64,000 nucleotides of DNA from an uncultured Alphaproteobacteria bacterium (GCA_946480475.1 CAMLJM010000011.1:13966-77965); one strand, 5' to 3'; shown: positions 41,972 through 51,104, counted from the first letter of the stretch. Translations and numbers: made by a program. Notes: generated by a model from the sequence alone, not told the origin.

Positions 41972-42640
41972 TTAAGTTGTTTGTTCTTTTTTCTTACCTA
42001 TTTTTGGCTCTTCGCCTTTCAGCAGGCGTTGAATATTGGCTTTATGACGATACCATACCAGAGCGGCGACAAATAATGACATCACGGCCAGCGCCGGTGA
42101 TTTATAAATGACGAAAGCGGAAATGGGTGTCGATAACATCGCCATCAGCGCCGCCAGTGAAGAAACGCGGAACAGTGCCGCCATCAGCAGCCAAGTAACA
42201 CAGGCTGCGATGCCAGTCAGCGGTGCCAGTGTCAGGAACATACCTAATGTTGTGGCAACACCCTTGCCGCCTTTAAACTTAAGCCATACGGGAAAACAAT
42301 GCCCGAGAATGCTGAATAACCCGGCAGCATATAATGCGTTCTGGGAGATGCCGCCAGCGATACAGCGGCATGCCGGTTCGCATTTTCCCATGGTGCTGCA
42401 ATCAGGGAACATCTGGATCGCCATAAAGGTAAGTCCCACTGCCAATGCGCCCTTACCACCATCAAGCAGCAAAGTGGCCAGGGCCAATGGCTTGTTACCT
42501 GTACGCAAGACATTTGTAGCGCCAATATTGCCGGAACCGATCTTGCGGATGTCGCCATAACCAGCCATGCGCGCCAGCACGAGGCCGAAAGGGATAGAGC
42601 CCAGAAGATAAGCCAAAACTGAGAAAAGAATAATGTCCAT
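41972..42640 (-). CDS. plsY: glycerol-3-phosphate acyltransferase PlsY
   Basis: 222 aa membrane enzyme that adds an acyl group from acyl-phosphate to glycerol-3-phosphate, the first step of phospholipid synthesis. Motifs: GSIPFGLVLARM with GDIRKIGSGNIGATNVLRTG (motif 1), LDGGKGALAVG, and FKGGKGVATTLGMF (motif 3). Five or more helices. It is about 20 aa longer than usual because of an insertion around residues 74-95 with four Cys (FPDCSTMGKCEPACRCIAGG) in a loop after the third helix. Strong Shine-Dalgarno (taggag). It follows pyrB by 15 bp. Confidence 0.95.
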   Translation of the reverse strand: MDIILFSVLAYLLGSIPFGLVLARMAGYGDIRKIGSGNIGATNVLRTGNKPLALATLLLDGGKGALAVGLTFMAIQMFPDCSTMGKCEPACRCIAGGISQNALYAAGLFSILGHCFPVWLKFKGGKGVATTLGMFLTLAPLTGIAACVTWLLMAALFRVSSLAALMAMLSTPISAFVIYKSPALAVMSLFVAALVWYRHKANIQRLLKGEEPKIGKKKEQTT

Positions 42641-42655
42641 GGCTGACTCCTATAC

Positions 42656-43567
42656 CTATTTCACAAGTAAATCCAGCACAGCCATCCGCGCTGGTACGCC
42701 ATTCTTCATTTGTGTGAAAATAAGGCTGCGCTCCGGGTCGTCGGCCACTTCATCAGAAATTTCCACGCCCCTGTTCATAGGGGCCGGGTGCATAACTACA
42801 GCACCTTTGTTCGCCAACATAATGCGTTCTGCAGTCAGGCCGTATTGACGGTGGAAAGCGGCATCACTGGGGATCAGATCTTCGTTCATGCGTTCCTTCT
42901 GGTTACGCAGCATCATCACGACATCGCAACCGGGCAAACCCTCTTCAAGTGATGTGAACGTCTCGATGCCTTGCGCTGGAAATTTGTTCGGCATCAGGAA
43001 AGGCGGGGCAATCACACGCACCTTTGCGCCCAGACGGGAAAAAACCTGCATGTCCGATCCGGCCACGCGGCTGTGTGAAACATCGCCGCAAATCGCTATG
43101 GTAAGGCCTGAGAGTCCTTTCGTTTTGTAATGACGTTCCAGCGTCAGTGTGTCCAGCAAGGCCTGCGAGGGATGTTCGCGCCAGCTGTCACCCGCATTAA
43201 TGACCGGGCAGTCCACCATTTGAGCCACCGCATGCGGGGCTTCGTATTCGGCAGAGCGAATAACAATGGCGTCAGGGCGCATGGCCCCCAGAGTCCTGAT
43301 CGTATCGCTGAAACTCTCTCCCTTTTTGACGGAGCTTGTTTCCGGGTCCCAGTTTATTAATGACGCACTCAGCCGTAACGCTGCCATTTCAAACGAAGTG
43401 CGTGTGCGCGTGGAGTTCTCAAGGAACATGTTGACGATCACACGGCCTTTCAGGCGTTCTGATCGGAAATCACCTTTATCCAGGGCATCGGCATAATCAT
43501 GCGCCTGATCCAGCAGGGCGCGGATATCGCTGTCAGAAAGTTCTTTGATGCCAGTCAGGTGTTTCAT
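42656..43567 (-). CDS. pyrB: aspartate carbamoyltransferase catalytic subunit
   Basis: 303 aa. Carbamoyl-phosphate site FLENSTRTRTSFEMAALRLS, aspartate-loop VINAGDSWREHPSQALLDTL, and C-terminal HPAPMNRGVEISDEVADD. Makes carbamoyl-aspartate in pyrimidine synthesis. The dihydroorotase gene pyrC, which often follows pyrB in Alphaproteobacteria before plsY, is not here: plsY starts 15 bp downstream. It starts 2 bp after the CaiB-type gene, so the genes are translationally close. Confidence 0.97.
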   Translation of the reverse strand: MKHLTGIKELSDSDIRALLDQAHDYADALDKGDFRSERLKGRVIVNMFLENSTRTRTSFEMAALRLSASLINWDPETSSVKKGESFSDTIRTLGAMRPDAIVIRSAEYEAPHAVAQMVDCPVINAGDSWREHPSQALLDTLTLERHYKTKGLSGLTIAICGDVSHSRVAGSDMQVFSRLGAKVRVIAPPFLMPNKFPAQGIETFTSLEEGLPGCDVVMMLRNQKERMNEDLIPSDAAFHRQYGLTAERIMLANKGAVVMHPAPMNRGVEISDEVADDPERSLIFTQMKNGVPARMAVLDLLVK

Positions 43568-43569
43568 GA

Positions 43570-44787
43570 TTATCCAATAACATTATTTTTCTTGAGTTGA
43601 CGCAGGCTATCTGTATCCAGACGCAGCAATTCATTCAATACTTTTTCAGTATCGGCGCCACATGACGGAGGCGGCAGACGATAGCTGACAGGATTCTCGG
43701 TTAATTTCAGCGGACTGCCGACTAAATGGATAGGCGTGGGCGATGCGGGATGGATCATTTCAATCTCCATGCCGCGTGCTTGCACCTGATCCATGGCAAA
43801 GACCTGATCCATGCGATTGACGGGGCCAACAGGCACATCAATGTCTTGCAACGCTTTGACCCAGTGGGCAACCGTCTGCGTTTTCATCTGCGCGGCGATC
43901 AGGGGCACAAGGATATCGCGGTGAGTCACGCGGTTTCTATTCAGGGCAAAACGTTCATCTTCGGCCCACTCGCCATGGCCCAGCAATTTGGCAAAGCGTG
44001 CGAATTGTGCGTCATTGCCAACGGCAACAACCACCCAGCCGTCAGAGGCTTCAAAAGCCTGATAGGGCACAATCGTGGAATGTGCATTACCCCAGCGGTT
44101 GGCCACCTTTCCGGAGGTCAGATAAAACTGGGCAAGATTTGTCAGACTTGCCAGCGTACAATCAAGAAGAGCTACATCCACATGCTCGCCTTTGCCAGTT
44201 TCTTTGCGCTTGTGCAGGGCGGCCATAATACCGATGGTGGCATATAATCCGGTCATGATATCGCTGAGCGCCACGCCCACCTTCATCGGAGCGCCATCGA
44301 TCTCGCCTGTGGCCGCCATTAATCCGCCTGTCGCCTGCGCCATAATATCGTAGCCAGGCTCGCTGGCTAACGGGCCTGTCTGGCCAAAGCCTGTGATCGA
44401 TGCATATATCACACGCGGATGGCGTTCCTTGACGCTCTCGTAATCAAGGCCATATTTCTTCAGGCCACCAACTTTAAAATTCTCGATCAGGACATCGCAT
44501 TGTTCAATCAACTGATGGATCAGCGCTTGTCCTTCGGGTTTCGTAATGTCTATCGCAACAGAACGCTTATTGCGATTGCAGGAAAGGTAATAGGCGCTTT
44601 CCGTCGTGTCGTTACCAGCGGTATCCTTCAGGAAAGGCGGACCCCATTTACGTGTATCGTCACCTTCGCCGGGTCGTTCAATTTTGATGATGTCAGCGCC
44701 AAGGTCGCCCAGTATTTGCGTACAAGAGGGGCCTGCCAATACGCGGGACAGGTCGAGAATACGAATGGCGGAAAGGGGACCTGACAT
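43570..44787 (-). CDS. CaiB/BaiF-family (class III) CoA transferase
   Basis: 405 aa from the ATG at 44787 (gggag 5 nt upstream). Class III features: SAIRILDLSRVLAGPSCTQI, LGADIIKIERPGEGDDTRKW, the catalytic-Asp region GEIDGAPMKVGVALSDIMTG with the nearby GYDIMAQATGGLM, and the VDVALLDCTLASLTNLAQFY helix. These enzymes move CoA between organic acids (for example succinyl-CoA to carnitine, oxalate, formyl or aromatic acids); the substrate cannot be read from sequence. It lies between pyrB and the prepilin peptidase gene. Confidence 0.93.
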   Translation of the reverse strand: MSGPLSAIRILDLSRVLAGPSCTQILGDLGADIIKIERPGEGDDTRKWGPPFLKDTAGNDTTESAYYLSCNRNKRSVAIDITKPEGQALIHQLIEQCDVLIENFKVGGLKKYGLDYESVKERHPRVIYASITGFGQTGPLASEPGYDIMAQATGGLMAATGEIDGAPMKVGVALSDIMTGLYATIGIMAALHKRKETGKGEHVDVALLDCTLASLTNLAQFYLTSGKVANRWGNAHSTIVPYQAFEASDGWVVVAVGNDAQFARFAKLLGHGEWAEDERFALNRNRVTHRDILVPLIAAQMKTQTVAHWVKALQDIDVPVGPVNRMDQVFAMDQVQARGMEIEMIHPASPTPIHLVGSPLKLTENPVSYRLPPPSCGADTEKVLNELLRLDTDSLRQLKKNNVIG

Positions 44788-44789
44788 TT

Positions 44790-45293
44790 TCACTCCCAGG
44801 GTCTGAAATTTTGGAACATATAAGCGGCAACCAGCACGATACCGATTGCGAAGCCCGGGCCTGCGGGAACTTGCAAACGATGGAAGTTGGGCTTGGTTTT
44901 TGTTTTGTATGCTGTGTAAAAACCAACGGCTATTCCATGCATGAGTCCGGCAAAGGCCCCTGCAGATAATGCCATCATGACCATATCAGGACCCAGCCAT
45001 AACCCGGCAGCACCCATCAGTTTTACATCACCCAGCCCCAGCGCATCTTGTTTGTAGATGTGATTGGCCACCGTCCGGATCAGATAAAGGATGCCCATTC
45101 CTGCAAGGCTGCCGAGCAGCATTTGCGTTACATCAATATATTGCCATTTTGTTGTGATATGAAAAATTACAGCCAATAAAGCAAAAGGGAGCACCAGCTT
45201 ATCCGGCAGAAGCCTGATCCGTAGATCAATAATGGAAAGCGCCAGCAGCAGGCCTATGGCGGCTATCAGGCAGATAAAGGCAATCCATTCCAT
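44790..45293 (-). CDS. type IV prepilin peptidase (A24 family, short form)
   Basis: 167 aa from the ATG at 45293; the frame continues upstream to 45545 but that part is charged and unlike a membrane protein. The peptidase pattern is complete: Asp in LALSIIDLRIRLLPD and GLGD in QDALGLGDVKLMGAAGL, with about six hydrophobic helices. The N-terminal methylase domain of PilD is missing, as in TadV/CpaA and some type IVb peptidases. It cleaves prepilin leaders on the cytoplasmic face. Head-to-head with the pilus gene cluster (260 bp), it is presumably its processing enzyme, although the two pilin-like proteins of the cluster lack a classic leader. Confidence 0.88.
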   Translation of the reverse strand: MEWIAFICLIAAIGLLLALSIIDLRIRLLPDKLVLPFALLAVIFHITTKWQYIDVTQMLLGSLAGMGILYLIRTVANHIYKQDALGLGDVKLMGAAGLWLGPDMVMMALSAGAFAGLMHGIAVGFYTAYKTKTKPNFHRLQVPAGPGFAIGIVLVAAYMFQNFRPWE

Positions 45294-45427
45294 GTTTAAG
45301 AAAGTTCCGGATTTAATGAGGGTATCTGACTGAAAACTGGCATGCGAATGCCAGCGCGTCAATTGCAGTGCGTGGATTTCCGGAGGTATTGGGGTAATTT
45401 TTCGTGGATAGAGAGAAAAAAGCTTCC

Positions 45428-45502
45428 TGTGGATGATTGCGACAGAATTAACAATTTGCTCTAGTTTACAAGAGTACGGTCTGATTCGATGGTTTATCCA
45501 CA
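45428..45502. other. two DnaA-box-like 9-mers in the promoter gap of the pilus cluster
   Basis: TTATCCACA (45494-45502) is an exact DnaA box; TGTGGATGA (45428-45436) is the reverse box with one mismatch. The gap 45294-45553 otherwise shows no further boxes and is not an AT-rich unwinding region, so a replication origin is unlikely. Confidence 0.35.
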
Positions 45503-45553
45503 GGATCTGCCGCCCTGCCGGATTGTTCTTACGCATTGGATTCAAGTTTTTTC

Positions 45554-45958
45554 ATGCCTGAAAGACGTAAAGTGTTAGTCGTCGAAGATAATGATTTTGT
45601 GCGCATGCAGATCGTCAGCCACCTGAAGGGTGCTGGCTACGACCTGTATGAGGCCACTGACGGCGATGGTGCTTTGACGCGTTTGGATAATGATGCTGAT
45701 ATGGATCTTGCGATTGTCGATGTGCGTATGGACCCCATGGGCGGTTTTGAATTCATGAAAATTTTGCGTGATAACGATAATAAAATGCCTGTCATTCTGG
45801 TGACGGGTGACGATACAGCCGACCTGCTGGAGCAGGCTGGTAAATACGGCGTAGCCGCCGTGCTAATGAAGCCTGTAGAAAAAGAGCGTCTTGTGCGCAC
45901 GGTAGAGCGGACATTGTCCGCTCCGCCTAAAACGGGCGGGCGGGGACACGCGTTATGA
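45554..45958 (+). CDS. CheY-like single-domain response regulator
   Basis: 134 aa from the ATG at 45554; a TTG six codons earlier is an alternative and neither has a clear Shine-Dalgarno. Receiver domain only: VVEDNDFVRMQ (acid pair), phospho-acceptor Asp in LAIVDVRMDPMGG, Thr in LVTGDDTADL, Lys in AVLMKPVEKERL. No output domain, so it acts by protein contact. Its stop overlaps the secretin start by ATGA, so it is the first gene of the pilus operon. A hybrid kinase with HPt domain at the far end of the cluster (55744) is a plausible phosphate source. Confidence 0.9.
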   Translation: MPERRKVLVVEDNDFVRMQIVSHLKGAGYDLYEATDGDGALTRLDNDADMDLAIVDVRMDPMGGFEFMKILRDNDNKMPVILVTGDDTADLLEQAGKYGVAAVLMKPVEKERLVRTVERTLSAPPKTGGRGHAL

Positions 45959-47607
45959 TGCTGTTGAGAATGAAAAGCTTGCGGAATGTGATGACGGCTG
46001 TTGCCATATCGGCATTGCTGCTGGGCTGTGCTGATGCCAGTGTGCCGGGCGGTCGTAATGTAAACATCCCAACACCTAATCAGGCTGAGCAGCGTAAAGA
46101 GGCTGTAAACGAACGTCCTGATAGCGTGATGTATCTGCCGTTGGGCAAGGATGTTCTTATACCGGAGGTCAGTGTCGATGATCCGCTGCCGCAGGATATC
46201 GTGGGCCCGTTTGAACTGCGTTCCGAGACATTGGCGGGTGCTTTGCAACTGATCCTGGCTGATTACGAGGTGCCGCTGGCCTTTGAAACTGATGAAGGTC
46301 TAAACCGTCGGATTACTGTAGCGAATTTGAGCGGTCCTGTGGGCCAGGTTGTGCGCAATGTTTGTGGCCTGGCTGATCTTTATTGCAGCTACGAAAATGG
46401 CTTGCTGGTTGTTAAGGACCGTCAAACCTTCACAGTAAAAATTCCGCCGATCAGCCAGGACGCATCGTTCATGCAGAACGTGGCGACGGGCCTGCAGGCA
46501 GTGTTGGGCGAGGGGGCAAGCGTGACGGTTGATCCATCGACCCGTACGCTCGTGTACCGCGCTTCCCAGCGTAGTGCGGAAGTCGCAGAGCGTTATTTCC
46601 AGCGTATGCGTTCAAGCACGGCATTGATTGTGTTCGAAACCTACATTTGGGAAGTGGCGCTCGACTCCGGTAACTCAGCGGGTATTCGCTGGAATTTGCT
46701 CGATAGTTTTGGCAAGTTTGCGGGCAATATCGATATTTCCGGTACTGTGGGCGCTGACTTTACTAACCCGATCAGCATTGGTCTGCCGACAACGCAGGGT
46801 GCTGACGGTGGCCCGTTCTCGCCAACCAAAATCCTGGACTTCCTGTCTACCTTTGGAGCGGTAAAGACAATTTCCCAGCCGCAAATTACGGTTCTTTCCG
46901 GCTCCGAGGCCAAGTTGCGCGCTGCGGACACGCAGAACTATGTGGCCGAGGTTTCCGAAACGATTGATGATGGCCTGAGCCGTACATCGGTGAATACGGC
47001 ATCCATCGATACGGGTTTCACGCTGACGATTGCCAGTGCCTGGGATAATGCAACGGTTTATGCTGACGTTGAAATCGTATTGACCGATGTATCTGAAATT
47101 GAAGACTTCGACTTCCAGTCCGGCGATGGCGGCAGCACGACCGTACAGCTTCCCAAATCAACTGAACGTGAGTTGACCACGCAGATCCGTGTTCGTCCTG
47201 GCGACTCTGTCTTGATCGCAGGCTTGGTGCGTGAATCGGATGCGTACGATAAACAGGGCGTCGGTTTCATGAAACCGTTTATCCCCACAAGCCGTACGGT
47301 GACAAGCCGTAATCTTGAACTCGTGTTCCTGCTGCGTCCGCGCGTGATCGTATACACAAGCCCGAAAGAAGAAACGCATTTCAATGCTGTAAAATCATAC
47401 GGTGAGCAGCCAAAAGCGGTTTCCCCGTCTGATCGCGTCATTAGCGAAGCTTTGACCCCTATGGAAGCGGCAACAGCTTATGAGGGCAAGAATATTCCGC
47501 CAGTGCCTACACCTGCGCCTTCTACGGCGCCTGTCCCTGTTCCGGTAGGGGAGCCCGTGCCGCTGGGTTCCGTTTCTCCTGATCTGATGGATCCATCGGG
47601 AGGCTAA
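45955..47607 (+). CDS. PilN-type (type IVb pilus) secretin lipoprotein
   Basis: 550 aa. Lipoprotein leader with LLLGCADAS (Cys25). N-terminal N0/N1-like domain about 85-220 (SETLAGALQLILADYEVPLA, and SVTVDPSTRTLVYRASQRSA), then the secretin core (about 225-470) with LIVFETYIWEVALDSGNSAG, TISQPQITVLSGSEAKLRAA and VRPGDSVLIAGLVRES, ending in LELVFLLRPRVIV. This is the multimeric outer-membrane channel of type IVb pilus and related secretion systems (PilN of R64, BfpB). A Pro/Val-rich tail of about 40 residues follows. Start ATGATG, overlapping the upstream gene. Confidence 0.9.
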   Translation: MMLLRMKSLRNVMTAVAISALLLGCADASVPGGRNVNIPTPNQAEQRKEAVNERPDSVMYLPLGKDVLIPEVSVDDPLPQDIVGPFELRSETLAGALQLILADYEVPLAFETDEGLNRRITVANLSGPVGQVVRNVCGLADLYCSYENGLLVVKDRQTFTVKIPPISQDASFMQNVATGLQAVLGEGASVTVDPSTRTLVYRASQRSAEVAERYFQRMRSSTALIVFETYIWEVALDSGNSAGIRWNLLDSFGKFAGNIDISGTVGADFTNPISIGLPTTQGADGGPFSPTKILDFLSTFGAVKTISQPQITVLSGSEAKLRAADTQNYVAEVSETIDDGLSRTSVNTASIDTGFTLTIASAWDNATVYADVEIVLTDVSEIEDFDFQSGDGGSTTVQLPKSTERELTTQIRVRPGDSVLIAGLVRESDAYDKQGVGFMKPFIPTSRTVTSRNLELVFLLRPRVIVYTSPKEETHFNAVKSYGEQPKAVSPSDRVISEALTPMEAATAYEGKNIPPVPTPAPSTAPVPVPVGEPVPLGSVSPDLMDPSGG

Positions 47608-47616
47608 AGAGAGATA

Positions 47617-49242
47617 ATGAAAAATTCACTACGCACTTTTATGGCTTTGGGATTAATGGCGCTGGGGGCGGCTTCAATAGCCTCCCCGGCATTGGCGCAG
47701 ACGGCTTTTGGCGATCCGCCGTCTCGTGGCGGTACGGGTGGTGCATCCGGAGGTGGCGATCTTGTTCCTGTGCAGGCCGCTGTCGATGGGGGCCAGATTT
47801 CAGTGGGTGCGACTTCCCAGGTCGTGATTTTGTTCCGTAACGATAGCGGTCGTCCGCTGCAAGCGGGAGCAATCCAGTTGTATCCATCATCCACAGTCTC
47901 GGCAAACGTGGCTTTGAATAACTGTAGCAGTAAGAACGCTGCGGGGGTTGTCGAAGAATTGGCTGCTGGCGCTGTCTGTGCCGTATCTGTATCGGTTAAG
48001 GGGTTACAGGCTGGTAGCTGGCGTACGGAATTTCTGATGCGTCACAGTGGCCGTGCGCGTCTGGTAACGGCAACGCTTTCCGGTACGGTGACAGCCGCTG
48101 ATACGGGTGAAAAAGAATTTATCAGCGATATTGAAGCCATTCCGAACGAGTTGGACTTTGGCGATCTGGAATCGGCGCAGTCCGTCGTTCGTGGTGTTGT
48201 CCTGCGTAACATTACTTCTGAAGCTATCGATATCAACGCGATCTATATTGAGGCAGCGGCGCAGTCAGGTTATTCCCTGCGTACGGACTGTTCAGTTTTG
48301 AATCCCGGCCAGGCTTGTATTGTCACTGTGACATGGTCCCCTGTTCTGGAGGGGCAGGCGAGCGGCGTGCTGCTGGTTGAGCATAATGGACCGACATCAG
48401 TCGCCAGTGTGATGCTGGATGGCGAATTCAATCCGACGGAAACGGAACAGGCAAAACCGTTCCCGCGTGCCGTGCCGGGCAAGGGATTGCTGGTGGCTTC
48501 GCAGGAAGAGGTTGATTTTGGTGCGGGCGTCGCCACAACGTCAGCCATCACGGTGTCCCTTGTGAATATCGGCGATGCGCCTTTGACGATAGGTGATGTG
48601 CAGATGGCAAGCGGCGATAATGGTGTCAGCATCAGCAAAAAGGGCTGTACAGCCAAAACCGTGCTTGAGCCTGTAGAGGCATGTCCTCTGACTTTGACGT
48701 GGTCGCCCGTGCGCGAAGGCGCAATTATTGATGACGTTCAGGTAACACATGATGGTACGCGCGGTGTGCTGGTCCTTCCTGTGCGGGGCAGCTCCAACAC
48801 TGTCATTTCTCAGGATACCAAAGCGGTTCGTATCGCCAGTGTGACGGACACGGCATCTCTCGAACCTGGCGAAACATTGTCATCGGCCCGTGAGACGGTT
48901 TTGGTGCGCGATGATAGCGTCGATCCGGCCAGCGTTCTGGATGGATTTGTCGTAACATCTCATTCGGCCAAGCGCGGCATTATTTCCGGCCCCGGCGGCA
49001 GCCGTATCGTATATGACGGCGAAGAAGTCGTGATTGGTGGATTCTTATGGAATGTCAATATTCGTTCAAGTGGCGTAGAATTCCGTAGTGGTGACGATAA
49101 AGTCCTGCTGCTTTTCGATCGTTCTTTATCATCTGTTAACCGTGTTACGGGACAATCAGGTAGTGGTTCGTCCAGCAGCAGCGGTTCCAGCACGTCTTCT
49201 TCCGCTAGCACCGCGACAACGACCGCAACCGGTACCAACTAG
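47617..49242 (+). CDS. exported Ig-repeat protein ending in a PilP/GspC-like domain
   Basis: 541 aa. Signal peptide (cleavage near ALAQ). Three Ig-like (ASH-type) repeats at about 45-150, 165-265 and 290-390; each has two Cys and repeats 3 share the pattern TDCSVLNPGQACIVTVTWSP and KGCTAKTVLEPVEACPLTLT. Repeats 2 and 3 begin LDFGDLESA and VDFGAGVAT. Residues about 430-510 differ: DGFVVTSHSAKRGIISGPGG, SRIVYDGEEVVIGGFLWNVN, IRSSGVEFRSGDDKVLLLFD, which has the shape of the HR domain of PilP/GspC that docks on a secretin. A Ser/Thr/Gly tail ends it. It follows the secretin by 9 bp. A periplasmic link or scaffold between the secretin and the inner-membrane platform is an inference. Confidence 0.75.
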   Translation: MKNSLRTFMALGLMALGAASIASPALAQTAFGDPPSRGGTGGASGGGDLVPVQAAVDGGQISVGATSQVVILFRNDSGRPLQAGAIQLYPSSTVSANVALNNCSSKNAAGVVEELAAGAVCAVSVSVKGLQAGSWRTEFLMRHSGRARLVTATLSGTVTAADTGEKEFISDIEAIPNELDFGDLESAQSVVRGVVLRNITSEAIDINAIYIEAAAQSGYSLRTDCSVLNPGQACIVTVTWSPVLEGQASGVLLVEHNGPTSVASVMLDGEFNPTETEQAKPFPRAVPGKGLLVASQEEVDFGAGVATTSAITVSLVNIGDAPLTIGDVQMASGDNGVSISKKGCTAKTVLEPVEACPLTLTWSPVREGAIIDDVQVTHDGTRGVLVLPVRGSSNTVISQDTKAVRIASVTDTASLEPGETLSSARETVLVRDDSVDPASVLDGFVVTSHSAKRGIISGPGGSRIVYDGEEVVIGGFLWNVNIRSSGVEFRSGDDKVLLLFDRSLSSVNRVTGQSGSGSSSSSGSSTSSSASTATTTATGTN

Positions 49243-49280
49243 TTTTTCTTAAGAGCAGAAAGCGCATTTCTGTTTCTCAC

Positions 49281-51104
49281 ATGAGTGATCAGGATTTACC
49301 ACCAGGCCTACCAGAGGCCACCGGCCCGGACACAGGCGCCCTCCCTGAAAGGAAGGGCGAGGATCGTCGTCAATCACCGGGATCGCCGCCCGGCGGTTTT
49401 GAGCGTCGTCAGTGGGGTGATCGTCGTCGTCGTAATGCTGAGGGCCGTGAACGCTACCTTGATATGGTGCAGCGTGAACGTTCGGTCCTGCTGGAGCAGG
49501 GCGTAAGCCGTTCAACGGAACAGCTTCTGGATATGGCCGGTGTTACAGGCGCGTCTGAACATGAAACCGAAGAAGGTATTCGTGACCGCGCCACGGGCGA
49601 TATGTTGCGCTCTGTGCTGCCGGTGCAATCGTGGCTGCCGCTCTCCATTCACCTGATCGGCCTGCAAGACGGCGTGATGCGTATTGCGCCATTGCATGAA
49701 ATCAATGACCGCCAGATCAAGACGCTTTTATCGGCTGCTAACCGTTCCGGCTTTGCCGTGCAGCGCATTGAAGTCGAGATGTGGGATCGCGCTGAGCTGA
49801 TCCAGACATTGCGCCGCGTGCATGATCTGTCTGCTGACCGCTCTGAAAAGACGCTCGCACAATGGCTTGCTGATATCGATAATGGCCTGCTGCTGAACCA
49901 GTTCCAGCGCGACATGCTGGCGGAAGCCCTGCAGATGCGCGCATCCGATATTCACCTGCTGCAGGATAACAGCCCCGATACGCCAAACTGGATTAAATAC
50001 CGTATCGACGGCGATCTGGTACCGATGCACTTGTTATCTGCCGATGCTATGGCGCGTCTTACCACGTTGCTGAAGCGCGATGCCGGTTTGAACTTTGGTG
50101 ATAAGACAACGCCTAAAGACGGACGTTTTGGTTTTACATGGCAGGGCCGTCAGATTGACGTTCGTGTGGCTGCTGGTCCGCACTCGCAGGAAGGTGAAAA
50201 ACTGACGCTGCGTCTTCTGGACCGTGCCTCGCTTAAAGGGTTTGACGAGCTTTTCCGCCGTCACCCGGATGTGGCTGATTATCTTTCTAAACTGCTCTCG
50301 CCTGAGATTAAGGGCGGCGGTGGTATGATCTTGCTGTCCGGTCCGACGGGTTCCGGTAAGACAACAACGCTCTATGCTTGCGTGCAGCAGATTGACCGTC
50401 GCCGCAAACATGTACTCACCATTGAGGATCCTATCGAATATGAACTGCGCTATGCCACGCAATGGCAGGTGCGTCCCGGTATGCCGGGCGGTTCGTTCGC
50501 CGACTTGATCCGCGCTGCGATGCGTCACGACCCTGACTATATTATCATCGGTGAGATGCGTGATGGTGATACAGTGGAAACATCGCTGCGCGCTGCTGAA
50601 TCCGGTCACACCGTGATCTCGACCATTCACGCGGATACAGCGCTGCAGACATTCGAGCGTCTGCGTTCCCTGATGCCGCATGAACGCGAACGTTCCTCGA
50701 CATATACATTGTCACAACAGGTGAAGGCCATCCTCAACCAGCGTCTGGTGCGCACCCTGTGCCAGGGTTGCGCCCACAAGACCAAAGCGGGCCGCTACCT
50801 CGACGATAGTGAAATTCATCATCTTGGCATTACACAGGAAACTGATATTCGTACCCATAATTCGGCGGGCTGTGATTTGTGCAACCGTACAGGGATTCAG
50901 GGGCGTACCTTGCTGCTGGATGCGATTATGATTAATCTGCCGCCGGGCGCCCGTAACGATATTTATGAGGCCCTGATGAGCAATGTTAATGGTATAATAG
51001 GCCAGAGAGGGGTGATTTTGCACACACGCCGCGAAGGTCTGGTTGATCTTGTCTTAAGCGGTCTTGTGGATCCAAAGTCCGCCCTCACATATTTGGAAGA
51101 ATAA
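49281..51104 (+). CDS. GspE/PilB-type assembly ATPase (type IVb group)
   Basis: 607 aa. A disordered charged N-terminus (about 1-70, GDRRRRNAEGRERYL), a GspE N-domain, then the ATPase core: ALQMRASDIHLLQDNSPDTP, RIDGDLVPMHLL, Walker A LLSGPTGSGKTTTLYACVQQ near residue 351, Asp box ILTIEDPIEYELRYATQWQV, Walker B DPDYIIIGEMRDGDTVETSL, His box and the zinc-binding CQGCAHK...CDLCNRTG (four Cys). It powers pilin extrusion or secretion. Only one such ATPase is in the cluster; no PilT-like retraction ATPase is seen. It begins 38 bp after the Ig-repeat gene with a weak Shine-Dalgarno and precedes the GspF-type gene. Confidence 0.94.
   Translation: MSDQDLPPGLPEATGPDTGALPERKGEDRRQSPGSPPGGFERRQWGDRRRRNAEGRERYLDMVQRERSVLLEQGVSRSTEQLLDMAGVTGASEHETEEGIRDRATGDMLRSVLPVQSWLPLSIHLIGLQDGVMRIAPLHEINDRQIKTLLSAANRSGFAVQRIEVEMWDRAELIQTLRRVHDLSADRSEKTLAQWLADIDNGLLLNQFQRDMLAEALQMRASDIHLLQDNSPDTPNWIKYRIDGDLVPMHLLSADAMARLTTLLKRDAGLNFGDKTTPKDGRFGFTWQGRQIDVRVAAGPHSQEGEKLTLRLLDRASLKGFDELFRRHPDVADYLSKLLSPEIKGGGGMILLSGPTGSGKTTTLYACVQQIDRRRKHVLTIEDPIEYELRYATQWQVRPGMPGGSFADLIRAAMRHDPDYIIIGEMRDGDTVETSLRAAESGHTVISTIHADTALQTFERLRSLMPHERERSSTYTLSQQVKAILNQRLVRTLCQGCAHKTKAGRYLDDSEIHHLGITQETDIRTHNSAGCDLCNRTGIQGRTLLLDAIMINLPPGARNDIYEALMSNVNGIIGQRGVILHTRREGLVDLVLSGLVDPKSALTYLEE

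Noticed and set aside
45428..45502. Replication origin next to the DnaA-type boxes
   Set aside because: Only two boxes, no AT-rich unwinding element, and no dnaA, dnaN, gidA or parAB genes nearby.
45294..45545. 84-codon N-terminal extension of the prepilin peptidase
   Set aside because: Charged, no helix, covers the divergent promoter region with DnaA-type boxes; the short form matches the peptidase core.
48960..49238. 92-codon minus-strand frame rich in Leu/Val/Ser opposite the Ig-repeat gene
   Set aside because: Reverse complement of the Ser/Thr-rich tail; no start signal.
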